DNA from: Marasmius tenuissimus
Taxonomy: Eukaryota; Basidiomycota; Agaricomycetes; Agaricales; Marasmiaceae
Length of the DNA stretch: 64,000 nt
Reading direction: 5' to 3'
NCBI GenBank assembly: GCA_029532415.1
Contig: JAQOTA010000053.1
Location: 1,426,001-1,490,000 of the forward strand
Shown piece after piece: positions 49,572 through 60,763 of this stretch. Within the stretch, counting starts at the first letter, position 1, and each line of letters starts with the position of its first letter. A model generated the notes under the pieces. The model was not told the origin of the DNA. It did not search any database and saw only the letters and a list, made by a program, of their open reading frames with translations. A program made the translations under genes and the position numbers.

Positions 49572-50410
49572 TCACGGCCGGCGGTTTCCACATGTGCAGT
49601 ACATCCCCGTACAACGACATTCGCTGTAAAAGGGTCAAGACGTCAGACAGTGTCAATCCCAATCAACTGGAAAACGCTGACCTACCTCGAATAGAAAAGC
49701 TGATTTTGGCTCGGTAATGACAGCCCGTTATTCCATGCCACATACTCAGTTCCCGGCCCAAAGTTTACTTGACCCTGCGCCAGCGAAGGATTCAGACTCA
49801 ACGAAGGGTCAACATAACACGAATTTATTGAGCCTCGCACGGCCAGGTTGGAGAGCTGATTATTTCCCGTCTGCGTGAAGACGCCAGCCTGGCTGTAGTT
49901 TGCGGACGGATAATGATTGTATCGCGGAGTAGATCCGGGATCCGGCGCGTAGACCCCTTGCGAGAGAAGGTAGCCGCTGGGTTCTGGAGAGATGTAATCG
50001 TACTCATTTCTCGGGCTGCCTCTTCGAGAAAAGGAGGAGGAGATGGGGGAGTAGCGCGACTGAGATGAGGAAAGGCTGCTCTGTGTTCTACTGTGTGACC
50101 GTCTGGGAGACTCTGGCGAGATCGGCGAGGACGGGTCAAGTTTGTATGACTCGCTGGGATTAGGTGGCGGCGGATGGGATATGGCGACGTATTCGCAGTG
50201 AAGCTTTCTATTCGTGCACCTTTGGCATGGTCGTTCAGGGTGTTGTCGATTGGATTCGCACTATGCCGGATATCCCATAAGCGGAGCTTTAGGAAGGGAA
50301 TACTCAAGACTCACCTTTATCTTCCGTGCGCGGCAGTTGGTGCAAGCCATGGGATTCCTCGAATGGCCACTTTTCTTCGTAGGTCTCGGCGCGTCCTCTG
50401 AATGTGTCAT
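49572..50410 (-). CDS. Zn2Cys6 transcription factor with Cys-rich tail
   Basis: Exons 50410-50315, 50260-49686 and 49623-49572 encode a predicted 240 residues. The N-terminus MTHSEDAPRPTKKSGHSRNP leads into the zinc cluster, split by the first intron: CTNCRARKIKC, then ESNRQHPERPCQRC and TNRKLHCEYV, matching the Cx2Cx6C...Cx2Cx6C plan. A Ser/Pro/Tyr-rich middle follows. The third exon adds SECRCTGMYCTCGNRRP, a C-x-C-x4-C-x-C end reminiscent of copper-sensing motifs. Without that splice (GTAGGT...TTTACAG) the protein would stop at an in-frame TAG at 49682-49684, so the tail depends on splicing. DNA binding is clear; targets are unknown. A TATATA box lies at 50469-50474. Confidence 0.82.
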
Positions 50411-50468
50411 GGTTGATGGAGGGAGGGGGTGGATGAAAGAGTAGTTGAAAGGATTGATGACCTCAACC

Positions 50469-50474
50469 TATATA
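50469..50474 (-). promoter_or_regulatory. TATA box of Zn2Cys6 gene
   Basis: TATATA on the minus strand, 59-64 bases before the ATG at 50410. Confidence 0.5.
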
Positions 50475-51923
50475 CCGAGGAGGCCATCACATAATGAGCT
50501 TTTATAGAGCGAAATATCGCTATAACAAGAGATTTCTGAAAAAAAGTTAATCTGACTCAGATATGGTAGATAATGCTAAGATTATCCGAGCGAAAAGGTA
50601 CTCACCGTGAAAAATAATACTCGAATAAACAAAATCACATCGCATGGAGCCCGTAGTTCCTACACTGGTGTAAAGATGTATGGCAACCAACAAACACATA
50701 TGAAAGAGAGATCTTGAGCAAACAGATCTTTTTCACAGGGGTCTGTTGGCACGCGAGCAACTGACGGAGCACGATTGTATGGTTTTTCGAGGTGGGAATT
50801 ATCTTGATCCATGAGGCAGTTCATATACACTGAACTTGGACAAATCATGGCATGGCATGGACGTGAGTGGCATATACACAAATGACGAGTAAAGAGCGAC
50901 GAGCAGAAAACTCACCCGGATAATTTCGGTCGCACTGGGATCTATGGGACCCTTGAAGTCAATTGAAGCTCTCGAACAGTGCCCGGAGCTCGTTGAGTAG
51001 TCATATCCACCATATCCGGTCAAGATTATGGACAAAGAAAGTATTGAAGGGCTCTCCATCGAACAAAGTTCCTATCCAGATGACTTTGGGGAAAACTTGG
51101 GTATTGATGGGATCAAATCGCAGTTCCAAGCGTATAGAAAGGTTCTGGAGTTTTGAATGTCGGATTGCCACCATGGCCCCAGATTCCATATTGGCATCGT
51201 ATCCGGATTTTCGAATGCATCGCCTAGACCCTAGATGGCGAATTCAGACTGGAGGTCCTACCAGAAATAGAGGGCTTACCTGTTGACGATGATGCACGAC
51301 AAGTTGACCAATCGAGAATAACAAGACTTTACCTTCCCATACAGGAGAAGGACACTCTCCTTTCCGGGTTTCCAGGGGGATCTGAGGGTCCCCATGCGCA
51401 GAGGCAGCGCCCTAGTATATAGATGACGGTCAAACAAGAGGCGCTACGCCACGTGTATTTCTTCAGACTCAGAGCGGCCGTTAGACAGCGCCAGAACACC
51501 AAAAATACTTTGATTGTTGTTAGCGTAGCTCGCAATTGGTTTTAGTATAGATCACATAATGTTACATACAACACATCGGTGAAAGAAACACTAGTTCCCA
51601 AGCTTTGAGTCTGACCAATAACAAGGTCCTGAAGGGATCGAGACAATGTCCTATCCGTGCAAGGCCTGGTTCAAGGTCAAAGAAAAAGAGGGGAAAGAAG
51701 TCGTTAGAGGCAACGTCGAGACTGTCGGAAACTGCGACTTGAATCGTCGGGTTAAATATGGATTTTCTGTACAGTGAGGAAGATAGAAGTCGTGTTTCAA
51801 GAAGAAACGAGAAGAAGGATTCATATAAGATAGAGTCCGATACTGCTGGCGACTGCTGAATAAACGGAGGCTGGCCATTTGTCGTACAAAAGTCGATATG
51901 ACCCCGGATTCATTTGTGTTGGG
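50475..51923. other. intergenic, no supported gene
   Basis: Short frames only, including 50660-51059 on the minus strand and 50963-51286 on the plus strand, without domains. Confidence 0.4.
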
Positions 51924-53160
51924 CTACCCGTCTGTGGAAGTGCCGTCAGAGTCAGAATCAGAGTCGTCACCAGCTCCAGTTCCGGCGGCTCGAGGTTTCT
52001 TCGTTTTCCCACCATCCGTGGCTTTGGTTAGCTGCTTTCGTTTTTTGCCATTTACAACGATGGTGGAGGGCGGACTGGAGGAGTCTGTTTCTTGATGCAG
52101 GGTGTCACTTCCTGTAGGAGGCTCGTTGCCGACCCCGCCGTTCTTCTTTTCTGCCTCAGGTACAGACCCTACGTCAGCCGTCGCTGGTGCGGCAGCGGCA
52201 GGAACCGCGGCTGCGACAGTCGGCGGGGGAAGCGGATGTGTCCCTGGAGGAGGAACGAAGACTGCCCCAGGAGGTCCATAGGGATAAGGGGGGAAACCAC
52301 TGATGTACACAGGCATCATGGGTGGTGGATGCCCAGCTGGGTTGCCATCCGAAGCTTGGCCTTCCGGTAGAGGGTATGTTCCAGGAGGTGGATAATAGAC
52401 AGGGTAGAAGCCTTCCGGAGGAGCAAACTGCGCGACAGCATGCATCGCTGCGGCTGTCGTCGCTGCGGACGGCGGCGGGCCTGTCCATTCCGAACCTTCT
52501 GGAGGAAACTCTGGATGGGATGAGCTGAATGAATAGTCTCGAACTCCTGAATTGTAGCTGTACGCACCGAACCCGTCAGAGCTCTTATTCTTTCGTTTGT
52601 ATGGCCCGCGCTTCATGCCTTTTTTCCTCTCCTTCCGTTGTCCATCAATGCAGCTATCTGCGACGCCATACTTTCGGCAACGCTCGCAAGGCCGTGCATC
52701 GTCGCAGCGCTTGCATGCTGCTGCACAATTTGTACACTGTTGTAGTGTATAAGAGAATGAAGAAAGCCGACAGCAAAGCTTTGCACATACCGCAACTTTG
52801 ACCTGCTTGCGTTTTGGTCTTGCAGAACCAGGAGGTGGTGTATTTGTGGGAGCAACTACGACAATATTAGAATGAAAACGTGTCACAGACGTCGCAGAAC
52901 GCACCTGGAGGAGGAAAAGCATACACCATCCCAGGAGGCCCGTACATCACCTGAAAGGGCGGTGGTGCCGGAGTGGCATTATTTGAACCATTCTCGGATT
53001 GTTGGGCATCGTGAGGCGCAGGATAGGCAAAAAAAGCTGGTGGAAATGCACCAGGAGGCGGAGGATACGGTGCACCAGCAAAGGCGAAATGTGGGGGTGG
53101 ATAGGGAGGTTGTTGCTCGGGTGCAGTCGCCGTTGATTTGGGCTGTTCAGTCGTCGACAT
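51924..53160 (-). CDS. Zn2Cys6 transcription factor, Pro-rich
   Basis: Exons 53160-52905, 52855-52791 and 52736-51924 give a predicted 377 residues. The N-terminal 100 residues are Pro-rich (PYPPPHFAFAGAPYPPPPGA). The exon-2 end PKRKQVKVA leads directly into the zinc cluster CTNCAAACKRCDDARPCERC, closed by RKYGVADSC. A strongly basic segment QRKERKKGMKRGPYKRKNK follows and is likely a nuclear signal or DNA-contact arm. An extra Cys sits inside the first x6 spacer. The rest is Pro/Gly-rich with a Ser/Asp acidic end (DDSDSDSDGTSTDG). This cluster-plus-GPYKRKN layout is widely conserved in fungi; I do not know the role. It lies upstream of, and in the same direction as, the other Zn2Cys6 gene. 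Confidence 0.85.
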
Positions 53161-56100
53161 GGCCGTTGCCCAGCAAATATGCTCTGTCCTGGTCTATGAG
53201 AGCTACGTATTTTGCCATGGTGTTAGCGTTGGTCATGGTGGTGGTGAGCGGCAGAGAATGATCTCTGGACTAGGTACTCACTCCGACTGAAATTTGCCAA
53301 CTCAGCGCCGCTCAGAATTATCCAGTCCGCCAGCAACTTTTCGAGCTCAGCTGGTCCCCGCAAAAATTCAACACCAGGCTCCCAATTTTCAATTTCCTCT
53401 GCCCTTTACTCGTCTAGGGCTTTGTGGTTCGAAATCCTCTAGGTTAAAGGGCCTATAGCTGGGCAACGAGTAGTGGTAAAGAGCAGGAACTGGTTGTCCA
53501 CACGTGCGAAAAAAATGGCGGAACTGTCAGCCATGAACCTTAATTTTTCAGCTCGCTCACTGCTGCCACTGGGACCTGTGAACTTGTGGTTATCGAAGGC
53601 TCACCTGCGGCATACAAGGTTCAATTAAAATTGTCTTCTAGTTCAATGTTGTCTCCTTTTGTTCCTCAGAACCACCCTTTCTGCGCGGCTTGGGGCCTTG
53701 ACCATCTCACGATCAATGATTTATTGGATTTAGATGTCAAGTGTCGCTTCTATATCTGTGAGCTTTCTCATCGCGGCAAGTATTGAGCGGGAGCTACGGC
53801 GAGTAGGAAGTTTATCGGCTGCAACCTTTTGGGAGCAAAACTGTACTTACTGGCGCTAATAATCTTGCAGTCTGACTCTTTTGCTGGGTTAAACAAGGTA
53901 TAATTGGCAAACCTTATTCCACCCAGACCCTTGGTCGACGCACGGAATCTCCCTGGGTCTACTCACAGCTCTCGAGATACTCGTTGTACATTGTCTTGAG
54001 TATGGGTCAGATTCGGAGTACTGGACCGTCCTGCGAATTCATGTTGGCTCATTCGAGCTTCGACCACTGCCGCGGGTCATCTAGATCTTCGCAATCAAGT
54101 GAGTCGTCGAGGCTGTATGCATAAGAAGCTGAACCTGAGGTTTTGTAGTACGATCGGAAGGATGTCGACGAAGGAACCCATTCCAATCCCGGGATGCAAG
54201 GTGGAATTTACTTGCTCTACTCGTCACCCCGCTACGGGACATTCGCACGCCGGATTGTGGAAAAGTACCTTTCGGCCGCTTGGAAGTCTCGCATCTCCGT
54301 TTCTGTAGGCTCTCAACCCAAATCGTGCCATATGGCGTCGCTCATCGCTCACTCCAGCGCAAATTCGACGAAACCCGTACTGTCCATTTTGGCTCGGACC
54401 GCCCGTGTATCACTTGCTGCAAGAATTTTACTAGGCCTATAGACGCTGTCTCGGCGCTATACAATGTTAAGTATGTTCACACAGCTGTCTCTGGTAAGTA
54501 TCTTTACCCCATTCCTGTTTGCGTCGGAGGGTAGTCTTTAGATCACCCATGATCATTCTTTTCAGACGTATTCGACAGGGCTGGTTACCACCTGGCGCAA
54601 GCTAAGTCTTGTTATTGTTGTTGTTCTCGTGAAGTTCCGTGAAGTTCCGCGACCTGTTGATCGTGATTTTGCGACTCAGCCTCGAACGCGGGCACAACAC
54701 GATGATGTGCTTTTCTATAACGGCGGCATCTGGACGACCCTACAAAACATCGGAGGCGACCTCACCAGTCTGGGTAAGATTGGGATTCACACTAACATCA
54801 AATCCGACCAGTTTCCGTCCCTCCCCTCCTTGTTAAAGTTGAAGCTGAAGCCCTTGACTACGGCTCGTCACGTAAAGTATCTGCCTCCCAAGTCTCGAGC
54901 CAACATTATAGATATTGACGCCGTCTTTCTAGTTTCCTTTGACTTTTGCCGAAGGACCCGCGGTTTTAAGACAATACCGATTCAACATGCGGAGTCCCCA
55001 ATTATTACAGCAATACTAGCACTGCGTTTCAAGATCCATTGAACCCTCGTTGTGCGGCGTACAGCTCAAAATGACTTCAGTTCCCTTGCAGCGTCACATC
55101 GAAAATATCCTCTCCCACCCAGCCGTGCGCGCCAAGATCGGACGCCAAACCCCAAGTCGCGACTTTCCTTTTGCGAAGAGATTTGCTTGTTGATCCACCG
55201 CTGTTTCAGGAACATGAGGACCATCTTGATTACTTTGTCTTGATAATGATGATTCGAGGAAGTAATACTGCTGACATCAATATATGATTGTCAGGCTATG
55301 GCGCCAGGACAATGAACAGTCATCATGATCTCGACGACAGCGATGGCACTGGCATGTAGCACGATGAGTGTCGCCGGATTACACTTTGCGAAAAAGCCGC
55401 TCGCTGACGGATGGACCTCTCTCGAGAACGGGACGCCCAGGACTCCAAGATCTCAGAACTTCACAGCTTGGATGCTCTCGACAGGCAAGTATTCTCTTGA
55501 GATAATCCCGACATGACCAAATATACAGAGTGCACGTTTCTCTTTCCTGGAAGCTTGGTCCCTACTTCTCGTCAAGCCACAGCTGAAACATAATTTGAGC
55601 GTAAATACGGCTGGCTCTTTCGGGTAAGAGGGAGATGGGACTCCCAGTAGGGAGTACGCCGGAGATTGGGTGAATCTCCCCTTACATAGCCTGCGCAGTT
55701 AACCCGAAGGAGTCTATACCAATGATTGATGTAAGGAGACTAGCCTCACCTCTACAGCCAACAACATAGAAGGACAATCTTTGCGCCCAAGATTGCCAAT
55801 TGAATGTTCGAACCTGTCCATGTCTGGGGTGGCTCAAATGTCGTACGATGCTTTCATCATTATTGAGCTTTCTTGAAATCTGGGTATCAGGTTGCGCAGT
55901 ATCAGAATTTCGATCTTTCTATAGCTTCATGAATCCACTGTTGAAAGCGAGGTGGCGTAGGACGAGATCCAATTCGGACCGGGGCTGAAAGTGGCGTGAG
56001 GATAACATACTATTTCTGGATATAATTACGTAACAGCTCAACCGAATATTTTTTTCCCCTCTCTTCGCAAGTCTTTTTTCAATTCCCTACCACCAGTCCA

Positions 56101-56790
56101 AAAGCCGCGAGGCTCACTCCGCACAAGAAGTCCTGTTGCAAGGCTTCTTTATTTGTGAGCGGGCTAAGGTCTGAGTATTCTATTCCTCATCTATCGGCTC
56201 TAGCTGGGCCCAGTTGCAAACCAACTGTAGCGACATACCAGAAATCCGGTGTTAACAACTCTTGCTCAAAGATCCTTACAGATCAAGGGGAGAGCTATGT
56301 TGGGTTATCACCTTGGGAAATGTTGCGAGGAACGGGCGAATGACTCGGTCGATCTATACATCGATGGGTCTTTTTGTCTTTCAGTGCACTTCGCGGCTTG
56401 CGGTTCAACGGCTGGCTACGCTCATCACGTCAGGCTGGCCATTCGCAAAACTCGATTCAGACTACTCTTGGTCTGGTGGAATGGCGATACGCGACGCGTG
56501 AATTTTTTCCTACTTCTCTCTTCGCGAGAGCCTCAACTGCGGAATTGGATCGAATCTTGCTCGTTGTTCGGCATCGTAGGGTTGAAGATCAGACTCAGAG
56601 AGATAATAGAGGCGATGGATCGGTGAACGGTGTTGAGGTTGTATCAGAAGCAGGCGTCATCGGCACGATTGTTCGCGTCGGTAGAGGAAGACCATCCAGT
56701 AGTAGTATTCAATGAATGAAAAATAATCCTAGTACTAGCTAGAAAGATGGTGAAGGGTGTGCAAAAACAGATCCTACGACTGCGAAGGGC
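53161..56790. other. long stretch without a supported gene
   Basis: Plus-strand frames between 53586 and 55042 have pieces with coding feel (CAAWGLDHLTINDLLDLDVK; GGIYLLYSSPRYGTFARRIV; RTVHFGSDRPCITCCKNFTR) and some splice-like borders, but I could not join them through stops. They may be a decayed multi-exon gene. A tandem CGTGAAGTTC pair lies at 54628-54647. The rest, 55.1-56.8 kb, shows nothing. Confidence 0.35.
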
Positions 56791-57668
56791 TTATTTCTTT
56801 ACGCTTCCACCGGTGAGGTCTATATGAAGAGATCAGAGTGGGTCCCAACGCGCAAAGTCAGTGATGAAGTACGTACAGTAGAGCGAGGTATATTTCACAG
56901 TGGTGGTCTGGCCGGCAGTGCACTGTAAGAAGACAATCAGTATTCGAAGACTCATTCGAGCGAAATGGCTCGGGAAACATACCGATGCGGGGGGCTGACC
57001 GCCATGGGTTTCTGTGCGGTAGATCTCGTCCGCAAGAGATCCACTGTTCTTGGTGAGGTACAACCAATCAACGTTGGAGGATCCCGCTGGCGAGGGGACA
57101 CCACCACTCTTAGCTGCAATCACGAAAGCATCCGCATTTCCCTTGAAAGCTCCGTTGGTCATGTCCCACTTGGGACTGATGCCACCAGAAGGGTTCGTGG
57201 TGAAGTAATGATCGCCCATACTGAACTTGTTGAGGCCCGGGATGGAACCCAACGCAGAAACGGCAGGAGTCGATGGAGGCAACTTGTTCCAAACGTCGAA
57301 TGCACTAGCACTAAGCGCTGGGAGGTCTGAAGACAGGCACGAGACGTCAAAAAGGGCCGCGACTGCCCCAGCAGAGCTAAAAGGACAGACGATCAGTTCG
57401 AAATCCTTCCGGTAAACACAACGAGACAGCGGACTTACGCGAAGGTTCCAGTCTCGCCACATGTGTAGTTTTGAGTACCAACCCCGAGCGCGATGAGCGA
57501 AACGGCGTGGCTTGGGGCCTGAAGACCCGCAATGGGACCCATCTTCAACTCTTGATCGCAGTTGAAGTTGGGCTTGCCGGGAAGACCAGGAAAACCTTTG
57601 GGAGCGCCAGCAGGGGCAGCCAGTGAGGACACGGCAAGTGCGAGTGGAACGAACGAAAGAAGTTGCAT
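56791..57668 (-). CDS. secreted DUF3455 protein
   Basis: Four exons, the last 56819-56791. The signal peptide MQLLSFVPLALAVSSLAAPA is followed by a Pro/Gly linker. The DUF3455 domain has motifs GTQNYTCGETGTFA, VAALFDVSCL, GDHYFTTNPSGGISPKWDM, AKSGGVPSPAGSSNVDWLYL and ETHGGQPPAS, then CTAGQTTTVKYTSLY. It ends YYLTGGSVKK. The domain is common in secreted fungal proteins, sometimes labelled malate-dehydrogenase-like, and its biochemical role is not established. All introns are GT-AG. It neighbours the oxidoreductase gene on the same strand, with about 1.1 kb between them. A GATAAAAG box lies about 85 bases upstream. Confidence 0.88.
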
Positions 57669-57760
57669 CGTGCTGCCAAAAGAACGAATGAAGAGTGAAA
57701 GAGCGTGAAGAGAAGAGAAGTGGATTTGGGATACGAAATCTCGTCGAGAAACCTTTTATC

Positions 57761-58760
57761 CAATGGAGCCACAGTAGGATCCCTGAATTCCAAGTCTCAC
57801 CGACCCTTATCCTGTGGATGACAGTTCCACTCCGGACTGTTGTGAGGCACAAGCCTCCAAACCTGCGATCGTGTAAGTAGGGTCACTCACCAGTGTTTCA
57901 GCGAGCAATGCTTCCGACGATGGCCCTCCTGCCCTATTTCTGAGCTGCAATGATGAAAGGTATACCACGTCTAGGCAATACCCACAATTTGTTAAGGACT
58001 TTGGCTGACTGGGTCTTCGGTGCCTCTTACAAAAAGCAGTTCGAAACAAGGCAAAGTTCGACCCCCAGAGTTCGACCCGTACCGTTATCCAGCTGATATC
58101 AGAGGTCTACCACGATCATCAAGACCTGAGCAAGAGCCATCATCATAGGAGATGCTGAGTAATGACTGAATAAACAAGTGCATGTCCACGAACAGGGACG
58201 ACTGACTAAATCTCAGGAAAGCGGTTCAAAGTATATGCCTGGCCAGTTGATTAGAATCAACACTATGAAGATTCGGAAGGTGAAAATGGAGGAGGTTCAG
58301 GTCAATCATGATCATAGGTCTCGCTACCAGCATGCGGGGTCAAGCGATTGAAGCCTGTTCGCTGCCACTGTCGAGAGCCAATATATTGGAAGCGGGGATG
58401 TTTCTTTACGCAGACCGCAGTTCAGGGTGATAGTGAACGTGGACGATGCCGGAGGCGGGGCAATCGGAAGAGGGTCAGGAGGTGATATTCGACGACGTAT
58501 TCCCGCCCCAGTTGTTGGTAGTGAGTCGGCTCAATGAGGCGCAAAGAGGAGCGAATAGAAGTGACAGAGCGCGAAAGAGACGTTACATAGCATGCATGTC
58601 TCGGTTGAACGGACTCGGAGATACAAATGAGCGTCTCGCGGAGGACAGGGTGGACGAGGAATTGGCAGCGAAAAGATTATGTTGGATGTGCCTTATCACG
58701 AAGCATACTCGTTGCCGTATTCATAGGTACATACTATGGTCCATTATGATTGTATCCTCG
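57761..58760. other. intergenic, no supported gene
   Basis: A plus-strand frame of 163 codons (58446-58937) runs antisense into the 3' end of the oxidoreductase gene. It has no domain, and I treat it as uncertain. Confidence 0.35.
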
Positions 58761-60487
58761 CTAGGAATGAGAGTTCAGCTCGGTGCCAGTCACGCGAAAC
58801 GAAACACTAAAAAACCCACCCAGAACACCGAGACAGGCAAAAAAACACAAGAGGGCGGCGTTTTTCAGCCAGCTCAGCGAAGGATCCGACGGGCACCATG
58901 TCCACATTCGAATCACCGCTCCCAGTCCGCCCAATGAATAGTTGGGATTGTACTCTTCGTGCCCTCTCCGGCTGGCTAATTCCCGTATCGCAATTACATA
59001 CCACGCCATTTGCACCCCTCCTCCTACTAGTTTGATCTTCGGAACGTAGGGCCAAGCCCAGGACCAGGGCCATACGTGAGCAAAGTCTAACCCCGTTGTC
59101 GGGTCGGGTTGGAAAGGCGAGAACGATTGCTCTTTGTCCTCCGTTTTCAACCTTGTTTGCAGCACTCGAGGCAAGTCTGGACTAAGAATGGAAGCTCTTC
59201 CGACGCCGAGTAGATCGGCATGTCTGGATGAAAGTGCTGTTTGTAGATGACCAGGGGAGCGTAAGCCCCCGGTGAGGAGGATTGGAGGACGAGAGTGAGC
59301 TGGGACGCCTGACAAAGCCTTGACAGCCTTTGATGAGAAACTCGCGAAAAATGCTTGTCTAGAAGAGTTTCGGCCGCTCGTCATGAAGTCTGAATTGAGG
59401 TATTAAGGTGAATGACATCGGGCGGCAGTTCGTACGACGCAGTTGACATTTACCTGGATTTTCGTAGTCGCCACCACTGACCTCTATGAAATCGACCAAC
59501 CCCCACGATGCTATGGTCATGAGATGACCTAAGGCACGTTCTTCCTGAACATCGCCTCCTTCGACGGTACTATAGTCTGTCGAATTCAATTTGATGCCGA
59601 GAACGAAGCCTGGCGGAGCTATTTTCCTTATTTCAGTGGTTATGCGTTGGAGAAGGGTGAGAGTATGGACGGCATAAGCATCCATGCGTATATTAGACTA
59701 GATCGAACAAAACTCCGTTAAAGAAGGATGAGTACGACAGGACATCCTGGCTTACCTTTGGTGAGAGGAACTGCGCTAATAGGTCTGCAAATCGGACCGT
59801 CAAAGCGAGCAGACCGCACGGTACCAATAGGGTACTTACACCCATGTGCGACATGTAATTGGACCCCATCGAAACCCGAATTAATGGCCAATTCCGCTCC
59901 GCGAACGAACCCTGTAATCGTGCGTTCTACATCTGACGAAGTCATTGCGCGTGGGGTTGTAAATAAGAGTCGATGGAACAGCCAGGAAAGAAGACCAGAT
60001 GCTCCTGGTGCGACGGGGATGGCGCTAGGACCTAAAGGAGGAACAAAGGGAAGTCTGCCGCCAATGAAGTTGCTGGATTGTCGACCAGCATGGCTCAACT
60101 GCATTATGGCGAGTGTTCCGTCCCCTTTGTGAATAGATGACGCCAGTTTTCTGTAGGATTCCAGGGCTGCTTCGTTCAGTTCTGCAGGAACCACCATATC
60201 ACGGCCGAGGGTGAGATGTGTGTCGGAGACTTGGACGTTGCCCGTTATAATCATTCCCCAGCCGTTTTGAGCCCATGTAGAATACAACGTCAAGTGATAT
60301 TCGTTCGGTGGTCCTCCAAAGAAGCCTGCAAGGTGCTCATACAATGCTACCTGTGCAGGAGAAAAAAAAACCCTTGGGCATCGTCCGTACGAGGGAAAAG
60401 GTGGACATCCTGACTCACCTTTACCAAACGATTCTGCACCTTCCGACCACATGGCAAGTCGATTGCTGAGAAAATTTCATTCTCCAT
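58761..60487 (-). CDS. old-yellow-enzyme-type NADH:flavin oxidoreductase
   Basis: Five exons; the first is 60487-60419 and reads MENEIFSAIDLPCGRKVQNR then LVK, the second starts at 60351 with VALYEHLAGFFGG. TIM-barrel marks follow: GWGMIITGNVQV, AIMQLSHAGRQSSNFIGG, and FDGVQLHVAHGYLLAQFLSP with its HxxH pair. Then come TLTLLQRITTEIRKIAPPGF, VDFIEVSGGDYENP, ILLTGGLRSPGHLQTALSS and LLGVGRASILSPDLP, which hold FMN-phosphate contacts. It would use FMN and NAD(P)H to reduce activated double bonds; substrate unknown. The C-terminus has a hydrophobic segment (NAALLCFFACLGVLGGFF) that could anchor it in a membrane. A longer frame starting MWSEGAESFG is a shadow: only the chosen frame yields NRLVK. 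Confidence 0.9.
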
Positions 60488-60763
60488 CGCAATTTTAAAG
60501 AGACGGAAGGATTTACAAGGGCAGGTTTCACGTCCTCATTTCGAAGATGAGGGTATCCGGTAACCGGTAACGCGTCAGCCCTCCATGTATCACGCGCCGG
60601 TCGTGATTAGTCTTGATGCTGAAATTCTGGTCCACTTCAACTTGCTCAATAGTTACAACTCATCCTGTCTATTCACTTATTACTCGACATAAGCTAATGT
60701 ACAAGTTATTGTACAAAGTAGATAGTCGACAGCAAGAATGCCCAAAGTATAGAGTAAAAGAAC

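Noticed and set aside
58446..58937. 163-codon plus-strand open frame antisense to the oxidoreductase 3' end
   Set aside because: No domain, overlaps a well supported gene on the other strand, and no promoter signal.
60452..60459. start of the oxidoreductase at MWSEGAESFG
   Set aside because: That frame does not give the conserved NRLVK motif; the frame from 60487 does and splices cleanly to VALYEH.
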